Source of the DNA: Bacilli bacterium | Lineage (GTDB): Bacteria > Bacillota_I > Bacilli_A > RFN20 > CAG-826 | Length of the DNA stretch: 49,022 nucleotides | Assembly: GCA_016302065.1 (NCBI GenBank) | Contig: JAEDOI010000005.1 | Coordinates: forward strand, 1 to 49,022 | Reading direction: 5' to 3' | Part shown: piece after piece, positions 1 to 7,806 of the stretch | Position numbering within the stretch: position 1 is the first letter of the stretch | Layout: every line of letters starts with the position of its first letter | Notes under the pieces: generated by a model | Seen by the model: only the letters and a program-made list of their open reading frames with translations | The model's database searches: none | Told to the model about the DNA's origin: nothing | Translations under genes and position numbers: made by a program

Positions 1-3000
1 GAGCCCAAACTTCCATTTCACCAAATCTTTGACCACCATTTTGAGCTTTACCACCTAATGGTTGTTGTGTAACGATTGAATATGGACCAACAGCACGTGC
101 GTGAAGTTTATCATCAACCATGTGTGAAAGTTTAATCATATACATAACACCAACATTTATACGATTATCAAATCTCTCACCAGTTCTACCATCATAAAGA
201 GCATATTTTCCATCACTTGGAATTTTTGCATCTTTCATAATTTGATCCATTTCGTCCATTGAAACACCATCAAAAACTGGAGTAGCAATTTTCATTCCAC
301 CAAGTGCCTTACATGCCATACCTAAATGGACTTCAAGAATTTGTCCAATGTTCATACGGGATGGAACACCTTGAGGATTAAGAAGAATGTCAACTGGAGT
401 ACCATCTTCCATAAATGGCATATCTTCTTGTGGAACAATACGTGAAATAACACCTTTATTACCGTGTCTTCCACTCATCTTATCACCTTCGCTAATTTTA
501 CGTTTTTGAGCAACATAAACTCTAACTTTTTGATTAACGCCTGGTTCTAATTCGTCTTTATTTTCTCTACTAAAGATGTGAACACCAAGAACAGTTCCAG
601 CACCTCCATGAGGAACTCTCATTGAACTATCTTTGCATTCTTTTGCTCTAGTACCACAAATTTCTTCAAATAATTTATTTTCTGGGCTTAATTCACTTGC
701 GCCTTTTGGTGTTATTTTACCAACAAGGATATCGCCCTCTTTAACATCACTTCCTGGAATAACAATTCCGTTTTCATCAAGGTAAGCTTTGTCTTCAGTT
801 CTACAATTTGGAATATCGCTTGTAATAGTCTCTTCACCATTTTTAGTATCACGACATTCAACATCATATGTTTCAATATGAATTGATGTATAGACATCAT
901 CTTTAACTAATCTATCGCTCATAATGACAGCGTCTTCATAGTTATATCCGTCCCAAGTCATAAAGGCAACAACAACATTTTGTCCAAGTGCTAAGTCACC
1001 ATTTTCCATACTTGGTCCATCAGCAATTAATTGTCCTTTTTTAACAACATCGCCTTTTCTTACAATACTTCTTTGGTTAATACAAGTTGAACCATTACTT
1101 CTTTGATATTTTCTTAACTTGTATGTTGTTTCGCCTAAGCTTTCTCTAACTCTAATCTCAGTTGAGTCAACATAAGTTACAACACCATCTTCTTTTGCAA
1201 TAACAGCTAAACCAGAATCAACCGCAATACGATGTTCAACACCAGTTCCAACTAATGGAGCATGTGGTTTTAATAAAGGTAAAGCTTGACGTTGCATGTT
1301 AGCACCCATCAAAGCACGGTGGTTATCATCGTTTTCAAGGAATGGAATACAAGCTGCAGCGATAGAAACAATTTGCATTGGAGATTCATCTATATAATCG
1401 ACTGATTTAACATCAGCAAGAATATTTTGTCCATTGTAACGAGCAACGACTCTTTCTCCTTTAAGATAACCATTTTCAATATCATCTCTTGTAGCTTGAG
1501 CAATGACGTGATCATTTTCATCAGCAGCTGTTAAATAATCAACTTCATCTAATATTTTTCCTGTTTCTTTATCAACTCTTCTATATGGAGCTTGAATAAA
1601 GCCATATCTATCAATCTTTGCATATGTAGCAAGATTATTAATCAAACCGATGTTTTGACCTTCAGGTGTTTCAATAGGACAAATACGACCATAGTGAGTA
1701 AAATGAACATCACGAACAGCCATACTAGCTCTATCACGAGCAATACCTTGAGGACCTAAAGCGGATATTCTTCTCTTGTTAGCAAGTTCTGAAAGAGGAT
1801 TAACTTGGTCCATGAAATTACTTAATTGGTTAGAAGCAAAAAATTCATTAAGTTTACTTGCAAGAGGTCTATTGCTAATTAAATTTCTAATAGAAATTTC
1901 TTTTCCATCTTGATTAGAAGTCATTGACATTTTCTTTTCACAGTTTTTAGCAACTTTAATAAGACCATCTCTAAAATATTCTTGTAATAATTCACCAACA
2001 TTTCTAATTCTTCTATTACTTAAGTGGTCGATATCATCAGTTTTTCCAAAATGATCCATTAAGTTTAAGAAATAAGAGAAAATGGCAATCATATCACTAA
2101 TTGTTACTCTTGAATTTGTTTGATTCATATCAGTACCAATTACTGTTGAAACGATATCTTTGTTATTGTCATTTTTGCCATAAACTTTAACAATATTGAC
2201 ATAACATCTTTCAATTGCTTCTTCATTTTGGCTATTGATCTTAGCCATTTCTTTTAATAAATTTTGATTTAAATTTGGAGTTAAATCATATTGGTGAGCA
2301 CCTTTTTCGAAGAATTGATCATCTTCAAGGCTTTCTACCATTTCTTTAGTTAATTTTTGACCTGCTTTATAAACGATTTCTCCATCAATTGAGATTAAGT
2401 TTTCAGCAAGTACTCTATCAACTAATCTATTATAAATTCCTAATTTATTGTTGTATTTATATCTACCAGCCTTACCAAGGTCATATCTCTTGTTATCAAA
2501 GAATTTTTGAATTAAATAAACAGTGACACCATTTTCAGTAATTGGTTCGCCTGGTCTTAACTTTTTAAATATTTCAACTAAAGCATCTTTAGAAGTTTTA
2601 ATATTTTCATCTTTGATTAATGTATTGGTTAAGCATTCTCTCTTACCAAAAGTTTGATTAATTAATGAAGAATCTAATCCTAAAGCTTTTAATAAGATTG
2701 TAGCTGGCATTTTTCTTTGTCTATCAATTCTAACCCAGAGAAGATCTTTGACATCACTTTCAAATTCGAGCCAAGTTCCTCTAGATGGAATTAAATCAGC
2801 GTTATATACATACTTTCCTGATTTTACATCTTGTGTGCTAGAAAGGTATGCTCCTGGTGATCTAATAATTTGGCTAACAATAACACGTTCTTTACCATTA
2901 ATTACAAAAGTACCGGAATCGTTCATCAATGGGATATCACCCATAAAAATTTCACTATCAATGATTGTTTCATTTAAACTTGATCTATCTGTTAATTTAA

Positions 3001-3286
3001 ATGTTGCAAAAAATGGAATGTTATATGTTAAATCTTTTTCTTTACATTCATAAAAATCATGTTCAGGTTCACCTAAACGGTGACTTACATAATCAATCGA
3101 AACTGTTTTAGCATTATTTTCAATTGGAAAAACATCTTTTAAAACTTCTTCAATACCTTTGCTTAAGAAGTTTTTATAAGATTCTGTTTGTATTTCAACT
3201 AAATATGGGAGTTCTAAGTTACCACTTATTTTAGAGAAATTAATACGATCATTGTTAATTTTTGGATAGTCTTGGTATGATTTCAT
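1..3286 (-). CDS. rpoB: RNA polymerase beta subunit, 3' end cut by window edge
   Basis: Beta subunit of DNA-dependent RNA polymerase. About 1095 codons are present; the frame runs off base 1 in the conserved EMEVWA motif, so roughly the last 80-100 residues are missing. Start is the ATG at 3284-3286, with AAAGGAG about 12 nt upstream. Recognisable blocks include the rifampicin region (residues about 486-512), GRICPIETPEGQNIGL just after it, and the SGRHGNKGV active-site segment. In the rifampicin region the residue matching E. coli His526 is Asn503 and that matching Gln513 is Asn490, while D516, S522, R529 and S531 equivalents are kept. It lies 28 nt after the rRNA methyltransferase gene, the usual Bacilli order. 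Identity is certain; the resistance prediction is inference. Confidence 0.98.
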   Translation of the reverse strand, partial: MKSYQDYPKINNDRINFSKISGNLELPYLVEIQTESYKNFLSKGIEEVLKDVFPIENNAKTVSIDYVSHRLGEPEHDFYECKEKDLTYNIPFFATFKLTDRSSLNETIIDSEIFMGDIPLMNDSGTFVINGKERVIVSQIIRSPGAYLSSTQDVKSGKYVYNADLIPSRGTWLEFESDVKDLLWVRIDRQRKMPATILLKALGLDSSLINQTFGKRECLTNTLIKDENIKTSKDALVEIFKKLRPGEPITENGVTVYLIQKFFDNKRYDLGKAGRYKYNNKLGIYNRLVDRVLAENLISIDGEIVYKAGQKLTKEMVESLEDDQFFEKGAHQYDLTPNLNQNLLKEMAKINSQNEEAIERCYVNIVKVYGKNDNNKDIVSTVIGTDMNQTNSRVTISDMIAIFSYFLNLMDHFGKTDDIDHLSNRRIRNVGELLQEYFRDGLIKVAKNCEKKMSMTSNQDGKEISIRNLISNRPLASKLNEFFASNQLSNFMDQVNPLSELANKRRISALGPQGIARDRASMAVRDVHFTHYGRICPIETPEGQNIGLINNLATYAKIDRYGFIQAPYRRVDKETGKILDEVDYLTAADENDHVIAQATRDDIENGYLKGERVVARYNGQNILADVKSVDYIDESPMQIVSIAAACIPFLENDDNHRALMGANMQRQALPLLKPHAPLVGTGVEHRIAVDSGLAVIAKEDGVVTYVDSTEIRVRESLGETTYKLRKYQRSNGSTCINQRSIVRKGDVVKKGQLIADGPSMENGDLALGQNVVVAFMTWDGYNYEDAVIMSDRLVKDDVYTSIHIETYDVECRDTKNGEETITSDIPNCRTEDKAYLDENGIVIPGSDVKEGDILVGKITPKGASELSPENKLFEEICGTRAKECKDSSMRVPHGGAGTVLGVHIFSRENKDELEPGVNQKVRVYVAQKRKISEGDKMSGRHGNKGVISRIVPQEDMPFMEDGTPVDILLNPQGVPSRMNIGQILEVHLGMACKALGGMKIATPVFDGVSMDEMDQIMKDAKIPSDGKYALYDGRTGERFDNRINVGVMYMIKLSHMVDDKLHARAVGPYSIVTQQPLGGKAQNGGQRFGEMEVWA

Positions 3287-3314
3287 CTTTTTTGTTTTCT
3301 CCTTTAATTTGCTT

Positions 3315-3902
3315 TTATTTAGCTAATATACAATAATATCCTTTTTCCTTATATATAACGTTTACTTCAGAAAATAAGGAAGAAAGATATTTCATATGAG
3401 ATAATGCACCTTTATCTTTTCTTATAACTAAATAAAAACTGCCACCACTAATTAAATGTTCCTTTGCATCTTGATAAAGTTTAAAACAAACTTTTTTTCC
3501 ACAAGATATTGGAGAATTTAAACTAATAGTATTGAAATTTTCTGTTATATTTAAGAATGAATCCGAAACTACAGCTTTTACATCAAGATGTAATCTTTCT
3601 TTATTTATATTTATGAGTTTAATACATCTTTCATTAATATCACTTAAAGTGACATCTAGTTTTGGATTAACAATTTTTAATGTCAATCCAATTGGGCCAT
3701 AGCCTGCACCTAAATCAAGAAAATTTCCTTCTAGATTAGCTCTTGATAACACTTTTAAAAGTGCTAAAGTGCCATCGTCTAATCTTCTATTTGAGAATAC
3801 ATTGCGGTCTGTTATTAACGAAATAGGAATATCATCAAAGACAAATGATATAACGCGATACTCATTTTTGTCGCTAGGATCGTTAATAAAGTAGTGATTC
3901 AT
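3315..3902 (-). CDS. RsmC/YbxB-like class I SAM-dependent rRNA methyltransferase
   Basis: 195-residue single-domain methyltransferase of the RsmC type, occupying the place of B. subtilis ybxB between rplL and rpoB. SAM motif I is FLDLGAGYGPIGL at residues 61-73 and the acidic motif II is TLSDIN near 85-90. The substrate motif, normally NPPI(R/F) in base N-methyltransferases of this family, reads NSPIS at 129-133, so the first Pro is Ser. The E. coli RsmC N-terminal half is absent, as in YbxB. It probably methylates a guanine of 16S rRNA, but the altered motif makes the exact activity uncertain. It sits behind a terminator-like hairpin after rplL, so it and rpoB may be expressed by read-through. 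Confidence 0.85.
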   Translation of the reverse strand: MNHYFINDPSDKNEYRVISFVFDDIPISLITDRNVFSNRRLDDGTLALLKVLSRANLEGNFLDLGAGYGPIGLTLKIVNPKLDVTLSDINERCIKLININKERLHLDVKAVVSDSFLNITENFNTISLNSPISCGKKVCFKLYQDAKEHLISGGSFYLVIRKDKGALSHMKYLSSLFSEVNVIYKEKGYYCILAK

Positions 3903-3920
3903 AATGTTTCTAAAATAGGC

Positions 3921-3953
3921 AAAAACCTGCCCTTAATAGATAAAGAGCAGGTT
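3921..3953 (-). terminator. Hairpin between rplL and the methyltransferase/rpoB genes
   Basis: On the minus strand AACCTGC pairs with GCAGGTT, with three further pairs after one mismatch, followed by TTTTT. It lies just after the rplL stop and inside the operon, so it is best read as a partial terminator that lowers rpoB expression relative to L7/L12. That role is established for the equivalent position in other bacteria and inferred here. Confidence 0.7.
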
Positions 3954-3971
3954 GTAATTATTTTTTCTTAA

Positions 3972-4349
3972 TTACTTAATTTCAACTTCAGCGCCAGCTT
4001 CAACAAGAGCTTTCTTGTGTTCTTCAGCTTCAACTGGTGAAATGTGTTCTTTAATTGGGCTTGGAGCAGCATCAACAAGTTTCTTAGCATCCATAAGTCC
4101 TAATCCGGTGATAGCTTGGACAGCTTTGATGACTTTGACTTTGTTTATACCACATGATTTTAAAGTTAATGTAACTTCGCTTGGTCCTTTTGCAGCTTCT
4201 TCTTCTTCAGCTGGAGCAGCAGCACCTGCAACAGGAGCAGCAGCTGTGACACCAAATTCAGTTTCAATAGCCTTTACTAATTCGTTTAATTCAACAACGG
4301 TCATCTCTTTAAGAGATGCGATAAATTCTTCAATATTAATTTTTGCCAT
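3972..4349 (-). CDS. rplL: 50S ribosomal protein L7/L12
   Basis: Stalk protein that recruits translational GTPases. 125 residues, normal length. N-terminal dimerisation helices (about 1-33), an Ala/Pro/Glu-rich flexible hinge (about 34-55), and the globular C-terminal domain with GLGLMDAKKLVD and the closing AGAEVEIK. GGAGG lies 9 nt before the ATG. It follows rplJ by 20 nt; the rplJ-rplL pair is co-regulated through the L10 leader upstream. Confidence 0.98.
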   Translation of the reverse strand: MAKINIEEFIASLKEMTVVELNELVKAIETEFGVTAAAPVAGAAAPAEEEEAAKGPSEVTLTLKSCGINKVKVIKAVQAITGLGLMDAKKLVDAAPSPIKEHISPVEAEEHKKALVEAGAEVEIK

Positions 4350-4369
4350 AATTTTAATCCTCCATTAAA

Positions 4370-4855
4370 TTAATTTTGTTTACCTGCAACTTCTTTAATG
4401 CTGTAAGCTAAGTTTCTAATAGGTGCTTGTAACACGCTAAGTAACATAGAGAGCATTCCTTCTTTTGATGGTAAGCTTGCAAGTGTCTTGATGTATTTCT
4501 CATCTCTTACTTCGCCATCAACTAATCCGCCCTTAACAACTAAAGCTTCATTCTTTTTAGCAAATTTAGCTAAATCTTTTAAGCTGCCATTAGTGGCGTC
4601 TTTACAAAAAACGAATAAATTTGGTCCTGCTAAGTAAGTTCCTAATTCTGGTTTTCCTTCAGTAGCTCTTGCAACTAATGAGTTTTTGTAAACAAGTGCT
4701 AAAGCATTGTTTTTCTTTAAGATTTTTCTTAATTCACTCATTTGTTTAACTGTTAATCCACGATATTCGCAAACAACAGTAGCTTCATTAGAAGAAACTA
4801 AATCGGATACTTCTTTAACAATAGACTCTTTTTGTTTTAAAACGTCTTTGTTCAT
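4370..4855 (-). CDS. rplJ: 50S ribosomal protein L10
   Basis: 161-residue stalk base protein that binds 23S rRNA and carries L7/L12 dimers on its C-terminal helix. The N-terminal domain shows the usual VCEYRGLTVKQMSELR block, and the C-terminal helix ends in LAYSIKEVAGKQN. The ATG is preceded by GGAGG at 8 nt. The gene opens with a structured leader typical of L10 operons; in that system free L10(L12)4 binds the leader RNA and represses its own synthesis. Confidence 0.98.
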   Translation of the reverse strand: MNKDVLKQKESIVKEVSDLVSSNEATVVCEYRGLTVKQMSELRKILKKNNALALVYKNSLVARATEGKPELGTYLAGPNLFVFCKDATNGSLKDLAKFAKKNEALVVKGGLVDGEVRDEKYIKTLASLPSKEGMLSMLLSVLQAPIRNLAYSIKEVAGKQN

Positions 4856-4861
4856 CGATTT

Positions 4862-4975
4862 ACCTCCTATATATTTTGAGGCTAAATATACATTTGAGGA
4901 TCTATTCTAACCTCGGTAACATGATTAAGACTATCCAATCGTCCGTTACTGTCTTTGGTATATTCTGCCTTCTAA
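4862..4975 (-). promoter_or_regulatory. L10 leader RNA (ribosomal protein autoregulation)
   Basis: The minus strand between rplA and rplJ carries ACCAAAGACAGTAAC (about 4946-4960) and, further on, GTTACCGAGGTT (about 4911-4920). GTAAC pairs with GTTAC, giving the arrangement expected of the Firmicutes L10 leader. Downstream, GAGG of that motif can pair with CCTC of GATCCTC, while a second CCTC (AGCCTCAAAA) can pair with the rplJ Shine-Dalgarno GAGG. This suggests translational rather than purely transcriptional control. The family is known; the alternative pairing is my inference. Confidence 0.75.
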
Positions 4976-4991
4976 ACTAAATAATTTTCAA

Positions 4992-5678
4992 TTAGATATT
5001 GTAATCAACACTAATTGATGGACCCATTGTTGTATGGATCTTACAAACCTTAACATATTGTCCTTTAACTGATTGAGGTCTTACTTTTAAGATTTGTCTA
5101 ATAATTGTGGTAACGTTTTCAATTAATTTTTCATCACTGAATGAAACTTTACCAACAGCAAGATTGACATTGCCATCTCTATCAGCACGATATTCAACTT
5201 TACCAGCCTTTAATTCTTTAACCATTTTGGCAACATCCATTCCAACTGTACCAGTTTTTGGGTTTGGCATTAATCCTTTAGGACCTAAAACTCTACCAGC
5301 TTTACCAATTTCTCCCATCATATCTGGAGTAGCACAGATAACATCGAAATCGAACCATTTTTCAGAGACGATTTTTTCAAGTAATTCTTTTCCGCCTACA
5401 AAATCTGCACCTGCTTCTGTAGCTTCTTTTTGTTTAGCATTAGTTAAAACTAATACTTTAACATCTTTACCAGTTCCACCTGGAAGAACAACTGTTCCTC
5501 TAATTTGTTGATCAGCTAATTTTGTATTGATATTTAAATTAAATGAAATATCAACTGATGAATCAAATTTAACTGTTGATGTTTGTTTGACTAATTTGCA
5601 AGCTTCTTCAATGCTATAAACTTTGTTTTTGTCGATTAATTTAATAGCAGCTTGATATTTTTTACCATATCTTTTCAT
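4992..5678 (-). CDS. rplA: 50S ribosomal protein L1
   Basis: 228-residue L1 of normal length, forming the mobile stalk that guides deacylated tRNA out of the E site. Conserved segments include GTVVLPGGTGK near 81-91, AGRVLGPKGLMPNPKTGTV near 127-145 and the closing TTMGPSISVD. Start is ATG with GGAGG 9 nt upstream. It follows rplK by 13 nt and is co-transcribed with it. Confidence 0.98.
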   Translation of the reverse strand: MKRYGKKYQAAIKLIDKNKVYSIEEACKLVKQTSTVKFDSSVDISFNLNINTKLADQQIRGTVVLPGGTGKDVKVLVLTNAKQKEATEAGADFVGGKELLEKIVSEKWFDFDVICATPDMMGEIGKAGRVLGPKGLMPNPKTGTVGMDVAKMVKELKAGKVEYRADRDGNVNLAVGKVSFSDEKLIENVTTIIRQILKVRPQSVKGQYVKVCKIHTTMGPSISVDYNI

Positions 5679-5691
5679 ACTTTACCTCCAA

Positions 5692-6102
5692 TTAATCAAC
5701 AACTTTAATACCCATATTACGGGCACTACCTTCAATAATTTTCATTGCTTGTTCAACATCATCAGTATTTAAATCTGGTAATTTGTATTCTGCAATTTCT
5801 CTAATTTGTGCTTTTGTGACTTTTCCTACAATTGTCTTTTGGTTAGCACTACCCTTTTCAATACCAGCAGCTTTAAGTAATAATCCAGTAACAGGGGAAG
5901 TTTTAATTTCCATGCTGAATGTTTTATCTTCATAAGCTGTGATAATAACTGGAACGATTTGTCCCTTTCTGTCGGCAGTTTTTGCATTAAATTCTGTACA
6001 GAATTTTGGCATAACAACACCGGCACTTGCAAGTTTTGGACCTGGTTTAGCTTCGCCGCCAGGTAATTCCATCTTGACAACTTTTGCGACTTTTTTTGCC
6101 AT
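5692..6102 (-). CDS. rplK: 50S ribosomal protein L11 (shortened N-terminal Pro-rich segment)
   Basis: L11 binds the GTPase-associated region of 23S rRNA. The start is the ATG at 6100-6102 (MAKKVAKVV), with AAAAGGAG 8 nt upstream; the frame is open 39 codons further up, but that extension crosses the structured leader and has no homology. The protein is 136 residues against about 141 usually. The very conserved N-terminal stretch around PPVGPALGQAGVNI is replaced by KPGPKLASAGVVMPKFC, a loss of about four residues including one of the prolines that line the thiostrepton site. The form resembles L11 of Mycoplasma-type bacteria from memory. The C-terminal rRNA-binding domain looks normal, with AAGIEKGSANQKT and GSARNMGI. 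Confidence 0.96.
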   Translation of the reverse strand: MAKKVAKVVKMELPGGEAKPGPKLASAGVVMPKFCTEFNAKTADRKGQIVPVIITAYEDKTFSMEIKTSPVTGLLLKAAGIEKGSANQKTIVGKVTKAQIREIAEYKLPDLNTDDVEQAMKIIEGSARNMGIKVVD

Positions 6103-6118
6103 TTTGAAATCTCCTTTT

Positions 6119-6162
6119 CTAAATAGTTGTGGTTTGAAGTAGTTCGCCTCTTCTCCCACGTG
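6119..6162 (-). promoter_or_regulatory. Structured 5' leader of rplK
   Basis: On the minus strand CACGTGGGAGAAGAG is followed by CTACTTCAAACCACAAC. GTGG (6156-6159) pairs with CCAC (6129-6132), enclosing a second helix GAAG/CTTC. A GTGGGAG motif closed by a downstream ACCAC is what I recall ahead of rplK in other Firmicutes. A role in feedback control of L11/L1 is inference. Confidence 0.45.
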
Positions 6163-6165
6163 TAA

Positions 6166-6183
6166 GCGTATATGCATATACGC
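6166..6183. repeat. 18-bp perfect palindrome upstream of rplK
   Basis: GCGTATATGCATATACGC is a perfect palindrome between the nusG terminator and the rplK leader, where the rplK promoter should lie (TTGTTA about 20 nt upstream on the minus strand could be its -35). It could be an operator, or simply part of the -10 region. Confidence 0.6.
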
Positions 6184-6198
6184 GTGATTTAGTTTAAC

Positions 6199-6231
6199 AA
6201 AAAAACTGCTCGCAATCAAGCAGTTTTTTTA
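6199..6231 (-). terminator. Terminator after nusG
   Basis: Nine-base stem AAAACTGCT/AGCAGTTTT around an 8-nt loop, with T runs on both sides, so it can act in both directions. It separates rpmG-secE-nusG from rplK-rplA. Confidence 0.85.
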
Positions 6232-6264
6232 TTTCTTTATAATTTATTATAAACAACAGAAAAA

Positions 6265-6858
6265 CTATTCTTTAATAATTTCTTTAAAATCAATATCAAG
6301 GAGTGTTTTTCTACCGAAGAAAAGAGCTTCAACTTGAACAGTATTGTTTTCTTTATCAATACTTCTAATTGTACAAGACATTCCAACAAAGGCACCATGA
6401 ATAATCTTAACTTGATCTCCGACATGGTATTTAGAATACATTGAGTCTTCAACAATTCCAATTCTTTTTAAAACTCTTTCCATTTCTTTATAACTAACTG
6501 GAGATGGTTTTTGACCTCCACCACTACTACCAGCAATACCAGTAACAAGAGGTGTATTTCTAACCATATACCAAGCTTCATCAGTCATAATCATCTTAAC
6601 AAAAACATATCCAGGGAAAAGATTTTTAATTTTGAATTGAGGCTCCATTTCACCAGTTTTTTTATTTTTCTTTGTCTTTTGAAGACCAGTTTCTTTATCA
6701 ATAACAGCAACTTCTTCTTCAGCTACAACAATGTCTTTAACATAATCTTCAAGGTTATAAGAAACGATTCTACGCTCGATATTTTCTTTAGCTTTATTTT
6801 CGTTTCCACTATATGTTGTAACAATATACCATTGTTCTTCAGGTAATTTTTCTTCCAT
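6265..6858 (-). CDS. nusG: Transcription elongation/antitermination factor NusG
   Basis: 197 residues. NGN domain at the N terminus (WYIVTTYSGNENKAKENI; later LFPGYVFVKM and VRNTPLVTGIAG) and a C-terminal KOW domain (VGDQVKIIHGAFVGMSC). An insertion of about 20 charged residues (KETGLQKTKKNKKTGEMEP, about 57-75) lies between NGN strands. It binds RNA polymerase and modulates pausing and coupling to ribosomes. Start ATG has TAGGAGG 9 nt upstream; it follows secE by 12 nt. Confidence 0.97.
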   Translation of the reverse strand: MEEKLPEEQWYIVTTYSGNENKAKENIERRIVSYNLEDYVKDIVVAEEEVAVIDKETGLQKTKKNKKTGEMEPQFKIKNLFPGYVFVKMIMTDEAWYMVRNTPLVTGIAGSSGGGQKPSPVSYKEMERVLKRIGIVEDSMYSKYHVGDQVKIIHGAFVGMSCTIRSIDKENNTVQVEALFFGRKTLLDIDFKEIIKE

Positions 6859-6870
6859 ACTTTTTCCCTC

Positions 6871-7074
6871 CTATAAGTTTTTGAATGCTTCCTTAATTTG
6901 TTCGATAATAGTATTTGCAGCCAAATCTTCTAAAGAAAGAAATAAAGCAGCAAAAATTACAATGCAAAGAACAACAGCAATTGAAGGAAGTAATTGATCC
7001 TTCTTTGGCCATCTTACTCTTTTTGCTTCTCTTCCGACACCTTTGAAGTAATTGATTGGATTTTTATTACTCAT
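6871..7074 (-). CDS. secE: Preprotein translocase subunit SecE
   Basis: 67-residue single-pass SecE, the clamp of the SecYEG channel. The start is ATG 7072-7074 (MSNKNPINYFKGVGREAKRV), with GAGGTAG just upstream; a longer open frame reaches into rpmG and is not used. The amphipathic helix ends in VRWPKKDQL, the family hallmark, followed by one membrane segment (about residues 33-51). The Shine-Dalgarno sequence overlaps the rpmG stop, so the two are probably translationally linked. Confidence 0.96.
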   Translation of the reverse strand: MSNKNPINYFKGVGREAKRVRWPKKDQLLPSIAVVLCIVIFAALFLSLEDLAANTIIEQIKEAFKNL

Positions 7075-7078
7075 ACTA

Positions 7079-7228
7079 CTACCTCGATTCTTTATGTATT
7101 GTATGCTTATTGCAAGTAGGACAATACTTTCTAAGCTCAATACGCTCACTAGAAGTTTCTACTTTTTTGGTAACTGTGTAGTTCCTTGATAGACATTCAG
7201 TGCAAATTAAAATAACTTTCTTTCTCAT
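7079..7228 (-). CDS. rpmG: 50S ribosomal protein L33, zinc-binding form
   Basis: 49 residues, beginning MRKKVILICTECLSRNY and ending HKESR. Two CxxC pairs (CTEC at 9-12, CPTC at about 37-40) mark the zinc-containing version of L33. It precedes secE-nusG as in many Bacilli. The ATG at 7226-7228 has no Shine-Dalgarno sequence upstream; the leader from the predicted promoter would be about 20-28 nt. Confidence 0.95.
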   Translation of the reverse strand: MRKKVILICTECLSRNYTVTKKVETSSERIELRKYCPTCNKHTIHKESR

Positions 7229-7255
7229 ATGAAACTATTTTAATACAATATGCTA

Positions 7256-7284
7256 ATTTTATCTATAATAATTTTCATAGTCAA
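7256..7284 (-). promoter_or_regulatory. Sigma-A promoter for rpmG-secE-nusG
   Basis: TTGACT (7279-7284), a 17-bp spacer and TAAAAT (7256-7261) on the minus strand, a near-consensus housekeeping promoter. It is the only good one ahead of rpmG. Confidence 0.8.
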
Positions 7285-7381
7285 GAAAAAGTAAAAATTA
7301 TATTTTTATAAATGTGGCAATGCTTCTTTACTTTAATTTAAATGCATCTTTTATAGTGAACATTATTCATATTGATGATAT

Positions 7382-7789
7382 TTGAAAATTGAAGCCACAA
7401 ATAAAGAAAACTTACTAAAAAGTAATAAAGAAATACTTTCTAATGATGGATTTAATTCATTAAATATGAGAAACTTAGCTCTAAAAAATAATATCGATTT
7501 AGATACAATTCATAACTATTTTAAAACAAAAGAAGAACTATTAATTCTTACTATTGCTTCTATATCTAAAGAATTTTTTCACTTTAATTTTATGAAAAAT
7601 AGTGGACATTTCGTGATATTTTTGAAAATTATATTAAATCTATAAAAATAATTCTATAAATGAAGATTTTTTAACGAAAAATTTACAAAAATGGATTTAA
7701 TTGATTTTATTTTTGATCAAATTGTTTTGATGCTTTATAAAGAAGAATTTAATGACAAATATATTAATTTTATTGAAAATATTATTTAA
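7382..7789 (+). pseudogene. Decayed TetR-family regulator
   Basis: An intact N-terminal TetR helix-turn-helix is readable from the TTG at 7382: KENLLKSNKEILSNDGF, then LNMRNLALKNNIDLDTIHNYFKTKEELL. After residue about 72 the likely continuation (WTFRDIFENYIKSIK) is in another frame, and the apparent C-terminal end (DFIFDQIVLMLYKEEF) is in a third, stopping at 7787-7789. The open part is 87 codons against about 190 for a whole TetR protein. TetR proteins repress a neighbouring gene; the adjacent membrane-protein gene is also broken. A short functional HTH peptide cannot be excluded. Confidence 0.75.
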
Positions 7790-7806
7790 TAAAAAGAAGG
7801 AAATTT

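Noticed and set aside
2748..3053. Plus-strand open frame antisense to rpoB, and similar antisense frames over rplL, rplA, glgC, ftsZ and ftsK
   Set aside because: They have no ribosome sites or homology and mirror codon patterns of well-conserved genes.
6103..6219. 39-codon N-terminal extension of rplK
   Set aside because: It runs through the leader helices and palindrome, has no L11 homology, and the internal ATG has an ideal ribosome site.
7075..7149. 25-codon extension of secE
   Set aside because: It lies inside rpmG in another frame; the internal ATG follows GAGGTAG and starts the conserved SecE sequence.
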